From assembly GCA_010672185.1 (NCBI GenBank), contig JAAHHL010000224.1, positions 1-8,628 of the forward strand: 8,628 bases of DNA, given 5' to 3'. A model generated the notes under the pieces. That model saw nothing but the letters and a program-made list of their open reading frames with translations, was not told where the DNA came from and did not search any database. A program made the position numbers and the translations under genes. Below, piece by piece: positions 1-6,271 of this stretch. This DNA is from Caldora sp. SIO3E6. Lineage in GTDB: Bacteria > Cyanobacteriota > Cyanobacteriia > Cyanobacteriales > Coleofasciculaceae. Each line of letters starts with the position of its first letter. Position 1 is the stretch's first letter.

Positions 1-9
1 TGGTGGAGG

Positions 10-72
10 TGGTAGGTGGTAGGTGGTAGGTGGTAGGTGTTAGGTTTTAGGTTTTAGGTTTTAGGTTTTAGG
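10..72. repeat. Heptanucleotide tandem array (TGGTAGG then TTTTAGG)
   Basis: Nine uninterrupted 7-bp units: four TGGTAGG, one transitional TGTTAGG, then four TTTTAGG. Two unit types meet at one junction, which suggests two separate rounds of unit amplification. This matches the STRR class of heptamer repeats known from filamentous cyanobacteria. It lies downstream of the minus-strand gene ending at 129. The stretch from 73 to 128 shows nothing else apart from an ATATCT/AGATAT dyad at 117-129. Confidence 0.9.
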
Positions 73-128
73 CAATGGTGACAAGTTAAAGGGTTGCGCA
101 TTTTGTCAACTACCATATATCTTAGATA

Positions 129-1070
129 TCAATTCTCAATTCTCAATTTTTTGAGTTCCAAATACCGATGGAGATATTCAGTCACTAAACCGTGCAAGAA
201 TAAATCTCGTGCCGCATTAAACGGACTGTTGGGAATTAAAGGATGGCGATTGGTAATCACATGGTTCCAGTCATAATCTCCAGTAATCTGGCTAATGTAG
301 ACACCAAAGTTTTCATCAAGCTGTAAGGATAAAACAGCTCGTTCAAATTCATCCCTTGTCAAACAGAAGGAATAGAAGACTTTGAACAGCTCTATCGCTG
401 ATTCTAAATCCAAAATTCTTAACCAGCGCCAGTGAGCAAAATCAATCTCTACTTCCACTGGTTGAATACTATCGTAGTTCAAAGCATTGGCTTGGACTTG
501 AGCTAACCAGTTAGGATTGGCTTGTTGTGCTTGACTGTAGTCCCAGACAAAATTATAGAGAATTAAATCATGCTCTAGGAAAGCGTTATGGGCAAGATCA
601 GCAATCTTGTGTGGATAAAGCTGCGACTTGGCAATGGTAGTATCAGGACCGTTATCAATCAAAAAATTGATGATATTTGAACCCAAACCAAGATGACGCA
701 CAATTAAATAGCAGGCTTCGGGGGAAACAAAGTATTGCAGAAAAAAAGCAGCGGAGTGATGCATTAAACCATAAAGGTTAAACTGAAAAGGCAAAAGCCG
801 CTTCAGAGTCATAATCAACCCCAGAGCAAGATTAGCAATGATTTTGATCGGAAAGAGCAGGTAACGACGAGTCCAATTTTGCAGATCTACAAGCATATAA
901 GCTTTAGCGATCGCATCCAAGGGAATCCCTTGCTCTTGACCTAATACTTGCCAGGTATTAGGATTTTTACGGTCGTAGGATTGTTGCCCTAACCGATCAG
1001 TTGGAGAGGTTGGGGATGCTATAGTTTTTGACGGGTCTTTGGCTAGGGAAGATGGAGATAATTTTTTCAT
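129..1070 (-). CDS. Unrecognised 313-residue helical protein downstream of ketosynthase-oxidase gene
   Basis: I do not recognise this family with confidence. Residues 1-40 are a Ser/Thr/Pro-rich, probably disordered tail. From about residue 50 the sequence looks all-alpha. A hydrophobic stretch at about 71-115 could be a membrane-associated or buried helical hairpin. Histidines and acidic residues cluster in helices (H104, H105, H126, H154, H161, H167, H213, H270, H276, H293, H301; E118, E166, D252, E253), which leaves a metal-binding or catalytic fold possible but unproven. The ATG at 1070 follows the previous gene on the same strand by about 210 bp, and no clear Shine-Dalgarno sequence is visible. 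The last codons and the TGA stop fall inside a short AATTCTC heptamer repeat, so the C-terminus is partly repeat-derived. Co-direction with the ketosynthase-oxidase gene suggests, but does not show, a shared pathway. Confidence 0.8.
   Translation of the reverse strand: MKKLSPSSLAKDPSKTIASPTSPTDRLGQQSYDRKNPNTWQVLGQEQGIPLDAIAKAYMLVDLQNWTRRYLLFPIKIIANLALGLIMTLKRLLPFQFNLYGLMHHSAAFFLQYFVSPEACYLIVRHLGLGSNIINFLIDNGPDTTIAKSQLYPHKIADLAHNAFLEHDLILYNFVWDYSQAQQANPNWLAQVQANALNYDSIQPVEVEIDFAHWRWLRILDLESAIELFKVFYSFCLTRDEFERAVLSLQLDENFGVYISQITGDYDWNHVITNRHPLIPNSPFNAARDLFLHGLVTEYLHRYLELKKLRIEN
131..147. repeat. Short AATTCTC heptamer repeat covering the stop codon region
   Basis: Two perfect AATTCTC units plus a partial third overlap the last codons of the minus-strand gene. 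The stop (TCA on the plus strand, 129-131) overlaps the first base of the first unit. Confidence 0.75.
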
Positions 1071-1103
1071 GGGTAACTTTGATCACAAAATTAGTTATCA
1101 ATG

Positions 1104-1150
1104 GATAATTGATAATTGATAATTGGTTAATTTGGTTAATTTGGTTTAAG
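1104..1150. repeat. GATAATT heptamer array followed by GGTTAATTT 9-mers
   Basis: Three perfect GATAATT units (1104-1124) are followed by two GGTTAATTT units and a partial third (1125-1150). They lie just upstream of the 313-residue gene, in the gap that separates it from the ketosynthase-oxidase gene. Together with the opposite-orientation heptamers at 1254-1281 they form the arms of an imperfect inverted repeat. Confidence 0.85.
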
Positions 1151-1206
1151 ACCTCTGACGCTCGTTCCTTGCTACCGCTAACACTATCATTTATGAAGAA
1201 AATAAA

Positions 1207-1222
1207 AAGAAAAATTTTTCTT
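1207..1222. other. Perfect 16-bp palindrome AAGAAAAA/TTTTTCTT
   Basis: An uninterrupted 8+8 bp palindrome in the gap between the two minus-strand genes. It is A/T-only apart from one G-C pair per arm, so a stable hairpin or terminator is unlikely. It could be a protein-binding site or chance in AT-rich DNA. Confidence 0.35.
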
Positions 1223-1253
1223 AAGCTCAATCCTCTTCTTTCTCTTGAGAGGT

Positions 1254-1281
1254 CATTATCCATTATCCATTGTTCATTATC
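1254..1281. repeat. CATTATC heptamer array at the 3' end of the ketosynthase-oxidase gene
   Basis: Four units (CATTATC, CATTATC, CATTGTT, CATTATC) end two bases before the TAA stop of the 633-residue gene (TTA on the plus strand, 1284-1286). The units resemble, in inverted orientation, the GATAATT units at 1104-1124. AGAGGTC at 1248-1254 pairs with GACCTCT at 1150-1156. Confidence 0.85.
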
Positions 1282-1283
1282 AA

Positions 1284-3185
1284 TTATTGAATAACTTCAA
1301 TTTCTTCAAGTTGTAAACGGTATAAACGAGCAGTAATTTTAGCAGTTTTGACAATGCGTTGAGCTAATTCTATAGTTAGCCATTCTGCATTGATTAAATC
1401 ATTAATTTTGTTAAGATGAGATTCGTCATTAACACCATGATAAGCCAAAAATGACACCTGTTCTGCTTGCAGATCTAGGGTTTCTTGAATTTGTTGTGCC
1501 CATTGTCCAGCAAGTTGATTGCCTAAACCTTCGATAATAAATATACTGCCGATAAGATCAATCGGATTAGGCTGAGAGGCTTGATGGAAAATAAAAGCAG
1601 AAAGAGCTTCACTGCCTAGATTTTTTTCAGCATTAACGATTTCTTCTAGTTCCCCACCCACCGCAACATAGTTTCGTTCTAGCATGTGGAAATCTCGGTG
1701 TTCATCTTGAGCATGACCAATAAACAGTGATCGCAACTGAAAATCTGTCATATAAGATGCTGCACGAGCAATCCAACGTGCTCCTTCTACCACTTGGGGA
1801 CGCAAGTTTCGTAACAGTTCTTTGTAATCCTCTAGAGTAAACTGGCCTTGATGGAGTTTGCGCACCATAGGTACCGATCGCAACTGACGTTCAAAACCTA
1901 ACCAAACCAGAGTAAGCTGTTGGATTAAATAGGCTTGGGGGGTGTTTTCTCTAGGGGGTTTGGAACTGCTGAGGGGTGAAGTTGCTCTAACCGGAGGATT
2001 GAGGTTGGGAAGCGATCGCTGCGCTCCTTCCACTACTGTTAACATCAGATAAGCGGTGGTAAACCTGCCACTTTCAGGTACAAAACAAAATATCTTTTGC
2101 CCCGGTTGTAACTTGTCTGAATGGAATAATTCTTCCAGCATTAAATAAACTGATGCACAACCAGTATTGCCCTTTGTATAGAGATTAGTAAACCACTTGG
2201 CTTCTGGAATCATACAGTTTGCTTGTTCTAGCAACTCCACAATTTTGCCCCGGAAAAAGTGGGAAGAATAATGACAAATTAACCAGTCAATTTCTTGGGG
2301 ATCAACTCGCCCTGCTTCGATTAAACGTAACCAGCCTTCTACCCCCAGTTTTACGACATTGTCTAAGAGGCGAACATTCTGACGTAAGTCCATAGCCCCA
2401 TCTTGGGCTGCTTCTAAATAAGAGGGATAATCTAACCAACTTTTAACTTGACCATGCTCCTTCACTCCAGTATACATACAGGTAGGATAGGCGTTGGCAT
2501 GGGAGATCAATTCAATCCACTCCACTCGCAGGCTAAGTCCAGTACTACTAGGTTGTGGTTGCAACAAAAAAGCTCCCGCTCCATCAGACAACATCCAGCG
2601 CAAAAATTCCACATCAAAAGGCAAAGTTTTGCCTGCTTGAATTGTGGATTCCACGGCAAATTTACTGTGTTTGAATAGACGAGAAGGAAATTCTGAAGCC
2701 ACTGCAATTGCTGTTCTCCGGTTCCCTAACTGCAATTGGGATACAGCATAATTCAAGGCTGCAATACCCGAGCAACAAACCCCCTGAGTGGTGGCAATTT
2801 CCAGCGCTGACAGTTCCGGTAACTCCCCATGCACCATGCTAGCAAAGCCAGGAACCAGCAAGTCTGGCCAAGTTGTACCACAGGTGAGGAGATCGATCAC
2901 CTTAGGGTCTATGGCACTATAATTGAGCACATCTCGCACCGCATAAGCTGCCATCTGGCTATTGGAATAGCAACTGTTTTGTTGAGTATCAATGGCGTAA
3001 TAGCGCTGTTGAATGCCATTGTTTTTGAGGATGCGTTTTCTAACTTTAGAAGCCTGTTGGTTGACCTTTCCCAAGTAGGTCTCCATCTGCTCGTTGTTAA
3101 TCGGATCTCCCGGTAAAAATTTGCCAATTTCAGTAATGTAGGCAGGATATACCGTAGTCATGATTCTTGTCGTCACCCAGTTCAT
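1284..3185 (-). CDS. KASIII-type beta-ketoacyl synthase (StlD/DarB-like) fused to heme-oxygenase-like diiron oxidase domain
   Basis: Residues about 10-386 are a thiolase-fold condensing enzyme of the KASIII group. The triad is visible: Cys138 in GVCCSG, His305 in LICHYSSHFF and Asn340 in KGNTGCAS. The N-terminal segment (ITEIGKFLPGDPINNEQME, LKNNGIQQRYYAID) is typical of StlD/DarB ketosynthases, which condense acyl and beta-keto-acyl thioesters in dialkylresorcinol-type pathways. After a Pro/Ser-rich linker (about 387-415), residues about 416-633 resemble the heme-oxygenase-like diiron oxidases (CADD, UndA, SznF group). Likely ligands are a DEHRDFH segment (494-500), Glu552, and His583-x3-Asp587-x2-His590, which has the CADD ligand spacing. 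The protein is roughly twice the size of a plain KASIII. The substrate and the oxidation chemistry cannot be read from sequence, and no acyl carrier protein or DarA-like partner lies in the window. Start: the ATG at 3161 (residue 9, MTTVYP) sits nearer the conserved N-terminus and may be the true start, giving 625 residues. Confidence 0.88.
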   Translation of the reverse strand: MNWVTTRIMTTVYPAYITEIGKFLPGDPINNEQMETYLGKVNQQASKVRKRILKNNGIQQRYYAIDTQQNSCYSNSQMAAYAVRDVLNYSAIDPKVIDLLTCGTTWPDLLVPGFASMVHGELPELSALEIATTQGVCCSGIAALNYAVSQLQLGNRRTAIAVASEFPSRLFKHSKFAVESTIQAGKTLPFDVEFLRWMLSDGAGAFLLQPQPSSTGLSLRVEWIELISHANAYPTCMYTGVKEHGQVKSWLDYPSYLEAAQDGAMDLRQNVRLLDNVVKLGVEGWLRLIEAGRVDPQEIDWLICHYSSHFFRGKIVELLEQANCMIPEAKWFTNLYTKGNTGCASVYLMLEELFHSDKLQPGQKIFCFVPESGRFTTAYLMLTVVEGAQRSLPNLNPPVRATSPLSSSKPPRENTPQAYLIQQLTLVWLGFERQLRSVPMVRKLHQGQFTLEDYKELLRNLRPQVVEGARWIARAASYMTDFQLRSLFIGHAQDEHRDFHMLERNYVAVGGELEEIVNAEKNLGSEALSAFIFHQASQPNPIDLIGSIFIIEGLGNQLAGQWAQQIQETLDLQAEQVSFLAYHGVNDESHLNKINDLINAEWLTIELAQRIVKTAKITARLYRLQLEEIEVIQ

Positions 3186-3253
3186 TTGCTTTAATTCTGG
3201 CTTTAGAGAACCGAATCAGAAATGAGCAAGGTTCAGTTTGTTAAATGGCACAA

Positions 3254-3281
3254 TAGGTGTTAGGTGTTAAGTGTTAGTTAT
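3254..3281. repeat. TAGGTGT heptamer array
   Basis: Four units, the last two degenerate (TAGGTGT, TAGGTGT, TAAGTGT, TAGTTAT), lie upstream of the ketosynthase-oxidase gene. The units are rotations of the TGTTAGG unit in the array at 10-72. Confidence 0.8.
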
Positions 3282-3309
3282 GAGCGTCTGGCGAAGCGGG
3301 GAATGGGGA

Positions 3310-3467
3310 ATGGGATAAGGGTGAGCGAAAAAAAGGGTGGGGAGTGTGGGAAGTGTGGGGAGGGTGGGGAGATGGGGAGATAAAGAGATGGGGGAACAAA
3401 CAAGAACTGATAATTTTTGGAGATTTAGCTAGTAGTCCAACCAAAATTTCGCTCACCTATGGGATAA
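3310..3467. mobile_element. MITE-like element with 11-bp inverted repeats and 9-bp flanking direct repeat
   Basis: GGTGAGCGAAA at 3320-3330 is matched by its exact reverse complement at 3447-3457. Each arm is followed one base further out by the same 9-mer, ATGGGATAA (3310-3318 and 3459-3467). This is the layout of a non-autonomous insertion of about 140 bp with a target-site duplication. The inverted repeats may extend imperfectly inwards to about 20 bp. The interior carries G-rich tandem repeats and no plausible gene. The left direct repeat overlaps a GGGGAAT heptamer array (3298-3311), so part of the match could come from that array. The region 3186-3595 has no gene. Outside this element and the TAGGTGT array, I see only low-complexity pyrimidine-rich and GGGGTTAGGGG-like sequence at 3520-3560. 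Confidence 0.6.
3335..3395 (+). repeat. G-rich tandem repeat with G-quadruplex potential
   Basis: Degenerate 7-8 bp units (GGGTGGGGA, GTGTGGGA, GTGTGGGGA, GGGTGGGGA, GATGGGGA) occupy the interior of the MITE-like element. The G-runs at 3335-3377 are separated by loops of 1 to 6 nt, which satisfies the usual G3+N1-7 quadruplex pattern on the plus strand several times over. Confidence 0.75.
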
Positions 3468-3595
3468 AATTCCACGTCTAAAAATAAAATGAGAAACGTA
3501 TCAGCTTCCCTTGGCTCCTTCTGCTTCCTGTTCCCTCCTTGAAGGGGTTAGGGGTTGGTTGGTATCTTATGCCTTCTTCCTAATGATATAAATCC

Positions 3596-4207
3596 ATGAT
3601 CCAAGCATTGCAACCGCCGATTACGTTTGACGAGTTTGTGGTATGGCTACCAGAAACATCTCAATGTCGCTATGAGTTACACCGTGGGGTAATTGTTGAG
3701 ATGCCAAAACCGAGAGGAAAGCATTCAAAATTATCAGGGGAGTTAGCTTACAACCTAGGCACTGCTATTCGTCAGGCAAACTTACCCTATTTCATCCCGA
3801 AAGAGTGTATTGTCCGTTCTCTGGATGGTAATTCTGGATTTGAACCGGATATCATTGTCCTGGATGAACCTGCACTAATTGATGAACCGGAGTGGGAAAG
3901 CGGCTCGATCATTACTCTAGGTAAATCGATTAAGATTATTGTGGAAGTTGTTTCCAGCAATTGGCGGGATGATTACTTAACTAAGCTAGGAGAGTACGAA
4001 GCATTGGGTATCCCAGAATATTGGATAGCGGATTATGCGGCATTGGGTGGAAGACGCTTTATTGGCAATCCCAAGCAACCTACTTTCACTGTCTGTCAAT
4101 TGATAGATGGGGAATACGAGTTACAGAAATTTCGAGAGAGCGATCGCATTATCTCACCTAGCTTCCCCAACCTGGCGCTGACTGTAGATCAGGTTTTTGC
4201 GGTTTAA
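3596..4207 (+). CDS. Uma2/DUF820-family PD-(D/E)XK endonuclease-like protein
   Basis: This is a member of the Uma2 (DUF820) family, restriction-endonuclease-like proteins that are highly multiplied in cyanobacteria; their cellular role is not established. The N-terminal block YELHRGVIVEMP (26-37) contains Glu27, and His43 follows. The nuclease core shows Pro84-Asp85 in EPDIIVLDE, then Glu117 in IIVEVVSSNWRDDY, Lys130 and the EYEALGIPEYWIAD signature (133-146). The expected active-site residues therefore appear intact. The length of 203 residues is normal for the family. The ATG at 3596 has no clear ribosome-binding site, and the AT-rich TGATATAAA just upstream may belong to a promoter. It is transcribed divergently from the ketosynthase-oxidase gene across the MITE-like element. 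The downstream glycosyltransferase gene follows on the same strand. Confidence 0.92.
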   Translation: MIQALQPPITFDEFVVWLPETSQCRYELHRGVIVEMPKPRGKHSKLSGELAYNLGTAIRQANLPYFIPKECIVRSLDGNSGFEPDIIVLDEPALIDEPEWESGSIITLGKSIKIIVEVVSSNWRDDYLTKLGEYEALGIPEYWIADYAALGGRRFIGNPKQPTFTVCQLIDGEYELQKFRESDRIISPSFPNLALTVDQVFAV

Positions 4208-4258
4208 TTCGGCTTTAAGGGGATTGGGTGACAATGATTGTACCTGTGATATGGTGCG

Positions 4259-4286
4259 TTATCAATTATCAATTATCCATTATCCA
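4259..4286. repeat. TTATCAA/TTATCCA heptamer array
   Basis: Two TTATCAA units and two TTATCCA units end three bases before a GTG codon at 4290. The same unit family occurs at 1104-1124 and 1254-1281. Confidence 0.88.
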
Positions 4287-4289
4287 TTA

Positions 4290-5657
4290 GTGAACAAAAT
4301 CTCTAACTTGCAGTTCGATCCTCGGCTACAGCTGCTGGCGGTTATTAGTTTCCTGAGCATTGGTAGTATACTCAGACTAATCTGGGCAGCAGATATGGAG
4401 TGGAAATATGATGAGAAATCGATCTTTGAGCTAAGTCAACAAATTGCTAGTGGTAGTACACCTTGGCCTGTATCGGGATTCCCTAGTTCAGTACTAGTCC
4501 GCATTCCTGGCATGAGTGTTTGGTGCTTTGCGGTTATTGCCAAGTTTGCCCATGACCCGATTGCGATGGTTCGCTGGGTGCAATGGCTTAATGTAATCAC
4601 CATCTGGCTCTTCTTCGGCTTTATCCTTTGGCAAATTGCCAAGGAAGAAAGGAATACTTGGCTATGGGGTTTAGCGATCGCTAGTGTTAATCCTTTAGCA
4701 ATTTTACTATCTAGGAGAATTTGGCAACCGGATATCCTGGCTCCTTTTTGTTTATTGGTTTTTGTTGGTCACTGGTTTCGGCGCAAATTCTGGGGTAGCT
4801 TTATCTGGGGATTTGTCGGTATTTTGACGGGACAGGTGCAGATGGGGGGGTTCTTTTTAGTGATGGGACTATTCCTCTGGACTGTTTGGCATGAGTATAA
4901 ACAGAAAACTTTAAGAAAAACAGCTTGGATTGGCTGGTTTTTAGGCACTGCTATTGGTTTTATTCCCCTGATTCCCTGGCTATTGGAAGTGCTACCGCAA
5001 ATGGAGAGTTACAGACGCTCGATTGTGGCTCTTCTTGTCCCCAAATTTTACAGTCAATGGGTAACGACAGCATTAGGTGTTAATCTCAGTTTCACCCTCA
5101 AAGATTTTTTCTGGCAGGATTTCCTCCGGGAACCTTCAGTTTTTGGCATACCCACTTATCTGATGATTCCGGCTCATCTGTTTTTGGTGGGAATTGGTTT
5201 GTATCCTCTATATAGATGGATGAAGAGAAGGCAGGAGGCAGGAGGCAGGAGGCAGGAGGCAGAAGGTAGTCCCGATGAAAAAGTTTCACCATCAGAGGAT
5301 GAAAGTAGACTATTCCCAATTCCCCATTCCCCATTCCCCATTCCCCACTTACAAGAGCCGCAATTAAGCTTTTACCTAAAAGCTTTGGGTTTTGGTGTTG
5401 GTGGTGCCTTCACTTTATCTAGAGTCAATGTCCATCCTTACTATATTGCGATCGCATTTCCCTTTATCTACTTGTGGCTAGCGGGACTATATCGCAACAA
5501 AGTCAAAATACTATTAGCGATCGCTTTAGTGCAGTTATTGATTAGCTTGACTTTCCTTGTCTATGTTCACCGCACTGGTGGAATGCCTTCTTGTGGTGCT
5601 GGTTATGGTGTTTCCTATCGTTTTCAGGTAGAGAAGGGTATACCTTGTAATGAATAG
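4290..5657 (+). CDS. Polytopic GT-C-like glycosyltransferase (PMT/ArnT type) with repeat-derived loop
   Basis: This is an integral membrane protein with roughly ten hydrophobic helices. Counting from the GTG, the first helix (about 12-32) is followed by a loop carrying YDE (40-42), where GT-C enzymes such as ArnT and PMT place the catalytic acidic residue. It would be expected to transfer sugar from a polyprenyl-phosphate donor on the outer face of the membrane; donor and acceptor are unknown. The frame is open from an ATG at 4197, overlapping the Uma2 gene by 11 bp, and there is another ATG at 4251. However, those upstream codons include the heptamer array at 4259-4286, so I favour the GTG at 4290 (455 residues). 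No clear Shine-Dalgarno sequence decides this. Between two late helices a loop of about 39 residues (5230-5346) is encoded wholly by intergenic-type repeats. The C-terminus has two cysteines, in MPSCGAGYG and IPCNE. Confidence 0.75.
   Translation: MNKISNLQFDPRLQLLAVISFLSIGSILRLIWAADMEWKYDEKSIFELSQQIASGSTPWPVSGFPSSVLVRIPGMSVWCFAVIAKFAHDPIAMVRWVQWLNVITIWLFFGFILWQIAKEERNTWLWGLAIASVNPLAILLSRRIWQPDILAPFCLLVFVGHWFRRKFWGSFIWGFVGILTGQVQMGGFFLVMGLFLWTVWHEYKQKTLRKTAWIGWFLGTAIGFIPLIPWLLEVLPQMESYRRSIVALLVPKFYSQWVTTALGVNLSFTLKDFFWQDFLREPSVFGIPTYLMIPAHLFLVGIGLYPLYRWMKRRQEAGGRRQEAEGSPDEKVSPSEDESRLFPIPHSPFPIPHLQEPQLSFYLKALGFGVGGAFTLSRVNVHPYYIAIAFPFIYLWLAGLYRNKVKILLAIALVQLLISLTFLVYVHRTGGMPSCGAGYGVSYRFQVEKGIPCNE
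5230..5264. repeat. GGCAGGA heptamer array inside the glycosyltransferase gene
   Basis: Five units, four perfect GGCAGGA and one GGCAGAA, encode RRQEAGGRRQEAEG in a hydrophilic loop. Arrays of this unit are normally intergenic in cyanobacteria. Confidence 0.92.
5312..5346. repeat. ATTCCCC heptamer array inside the glycosyltransferase gene
   Basis: Five units (ATTCCCA, then four ATTCCCC) encode FPIPHSPFPIPH. The same unit forms the clearly intergenic array at 6664-6691. Confidence 0.92.
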
Positions 5658-5718
5658 GTTTTAGGCCAAATGTTACTTTTCCATAACATATGGCACAGTT
5701 TGTTTCTGATATCATATT

Positions 5719-5730
5719 GGCATAATTGCC
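5719..5730. promoter_or_regulatory. Possible operator dyad upstream of the antitoxin-like gene
   Basis: GGCA-TAAT-TGCC lies 10 bp before the ATG at 5740. A dyad here would suit autoregulation by a DNA-binding antitoxin, but arms of 4 bp are weak evidence. The rest of 5658-5739 is AT-rich with no clear promoter hexamers. Confidence 0.25.
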
Positions 5731-5739
5731 CATAATTTC

Positions 5740-6147
5740 ATGTCAACAGCAACTGTTACTCTGGAAATTCCAGAACAGCTTTACCAGCGCCTAGTTAACA
5801 CAGCACAAGCTACCCAACGTCCTTTGGCAGAAATATTATTAAGGTCGTTACAGGTGGGGAGTCCTCCTGCTTGGGATGATGTACCGGATGAATTCCAAGC
5901 AGAGCTTGCTGCCCTTGATAAATTAGATGATAATACTCTCTGGGAAATTGCGAGAGGGCAAAAAACAGTAGCGGAGATGAAACGGTATGATTTGCTGTTG
6001 GCAAAGAATCAAAATGGGAGCTTAACGGCAGCTGAGAAGTGGGAACTACTAGATTTAAGAAAAAAAGCGGATCTGTATATGTTATCTAAAGCACAAGCAG
6101 CTGTTTTACTGCGTTGGCGAGGTCACAAATTACCTAGTAAGATTTAA
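5740..6147 (+). CDS. Small antitoxin-like protein of a putative HNH toxin-antitoxin pair
   Basis: A 135-residue soluble protein of a type I recognise as common but uncharacterised in cyanobacteria. Residues 4-38 (TVTLEIPEQLYQRL...RPLAEILLRSLQ) have the strand-helix-helix pattern of ribbon-helix-helix antitoxins. A conserved SPPAWDDVPDEFQAEL block (41-56) and an acidic/leucine-rich helical region follow, and the protein ends in LLRWRGHKLP. The HNH endonuclease stub starts 5 bp downstream, which is the usual partner order for such a module. With that partner truncated, this gene may now be an orphan. There is no obvious Shine-Dalgarno sequence. The toxin-antitoxin role is inferred from fold and neighbour, not shown. 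Confidence 0.8.
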   Translation: MSTATVTLEIPEQLYQRLVNTAQATQRPLAEILLRSLQVGSPPAWDDVPDEFQAELAALDKLDDNTLWEIARGQKTVAEMKRYDLLLAKNQNGSLTAAEKWELLDLRKKADLYMLSKAQAAVLLRWRGHKLPSKI

Positions 6148-6152
6148 AGGCT

Positions 6153-6266
6153 GTGTCTACTTATATTCCTGACTCTTTGAGAAGAAAAATTATCCAAAGA
6201 GACCGACATTGTTGCTGTTATTGCCGACTTAGAAAGGGGGACTTTCTATCTACTGTACTTCATTAG
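6153..6266 (+). pseudogene. Truncated HNH endonuclease (N-terminal 37 codons)
   Basis: A GTG at 6153 opens a 37-codon frame. It begins VSTYIPDSLRRKIIQRDRHC and continues CCYC with RLRKGD after it, ending at TAG 6264-6266. This is the characteristic start of cyanobacterial HNH nucleases: an STYIP-x-SLR segment and a CxxC zinc knuckle (Cys21/Cys24). The following DH...N...H catalytic core is absent here and I cannot find it in any frame beyond the CRISPR array. The last codons (FLSTVLH) no longer look like the family. The frame ends 12 bp before the conserved part of the outermost CRISPR repeat. Spacing of 5 bp from the preceding stop codon indicates translational coupling with the antitoxin-like gene when intact. 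The stub is most likely non-functional. Confidence 0.78.
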
Positions 6267-6271
6267 ACCGC

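Noticed and set aside
1207..1222. AAGAAAAA/TTTTTCTT palindrome as a transcription terminator
   Set aside because: The arms are nearly all A/T with no GC-rich stem, so a stable terminator hairpin is unlikely.
997..1263. Minus-strand frame with NQINQINQ
   Set aside because: It reads through heptamer and 9-mer repeats and overlaps the start of the 313-residue gene.
2448..3127. Several 66-95 codon frames inside the ketosynthase region
   Set aside because: They are shadows of the 633-residue gene, which carries the conserved motifs.
3274..3456. Minus-strand frame rich in Pro, Ser and His
   Set aside because: It is the low-complexity complement of the G-rich MITE interior and has no family resemblance.
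5098..5334. 78-codon minus-strand frame
   Set aside because: It lies opposite the glycosyltransferase loop and is largely repeat translation (LLPPASCLLPPA).
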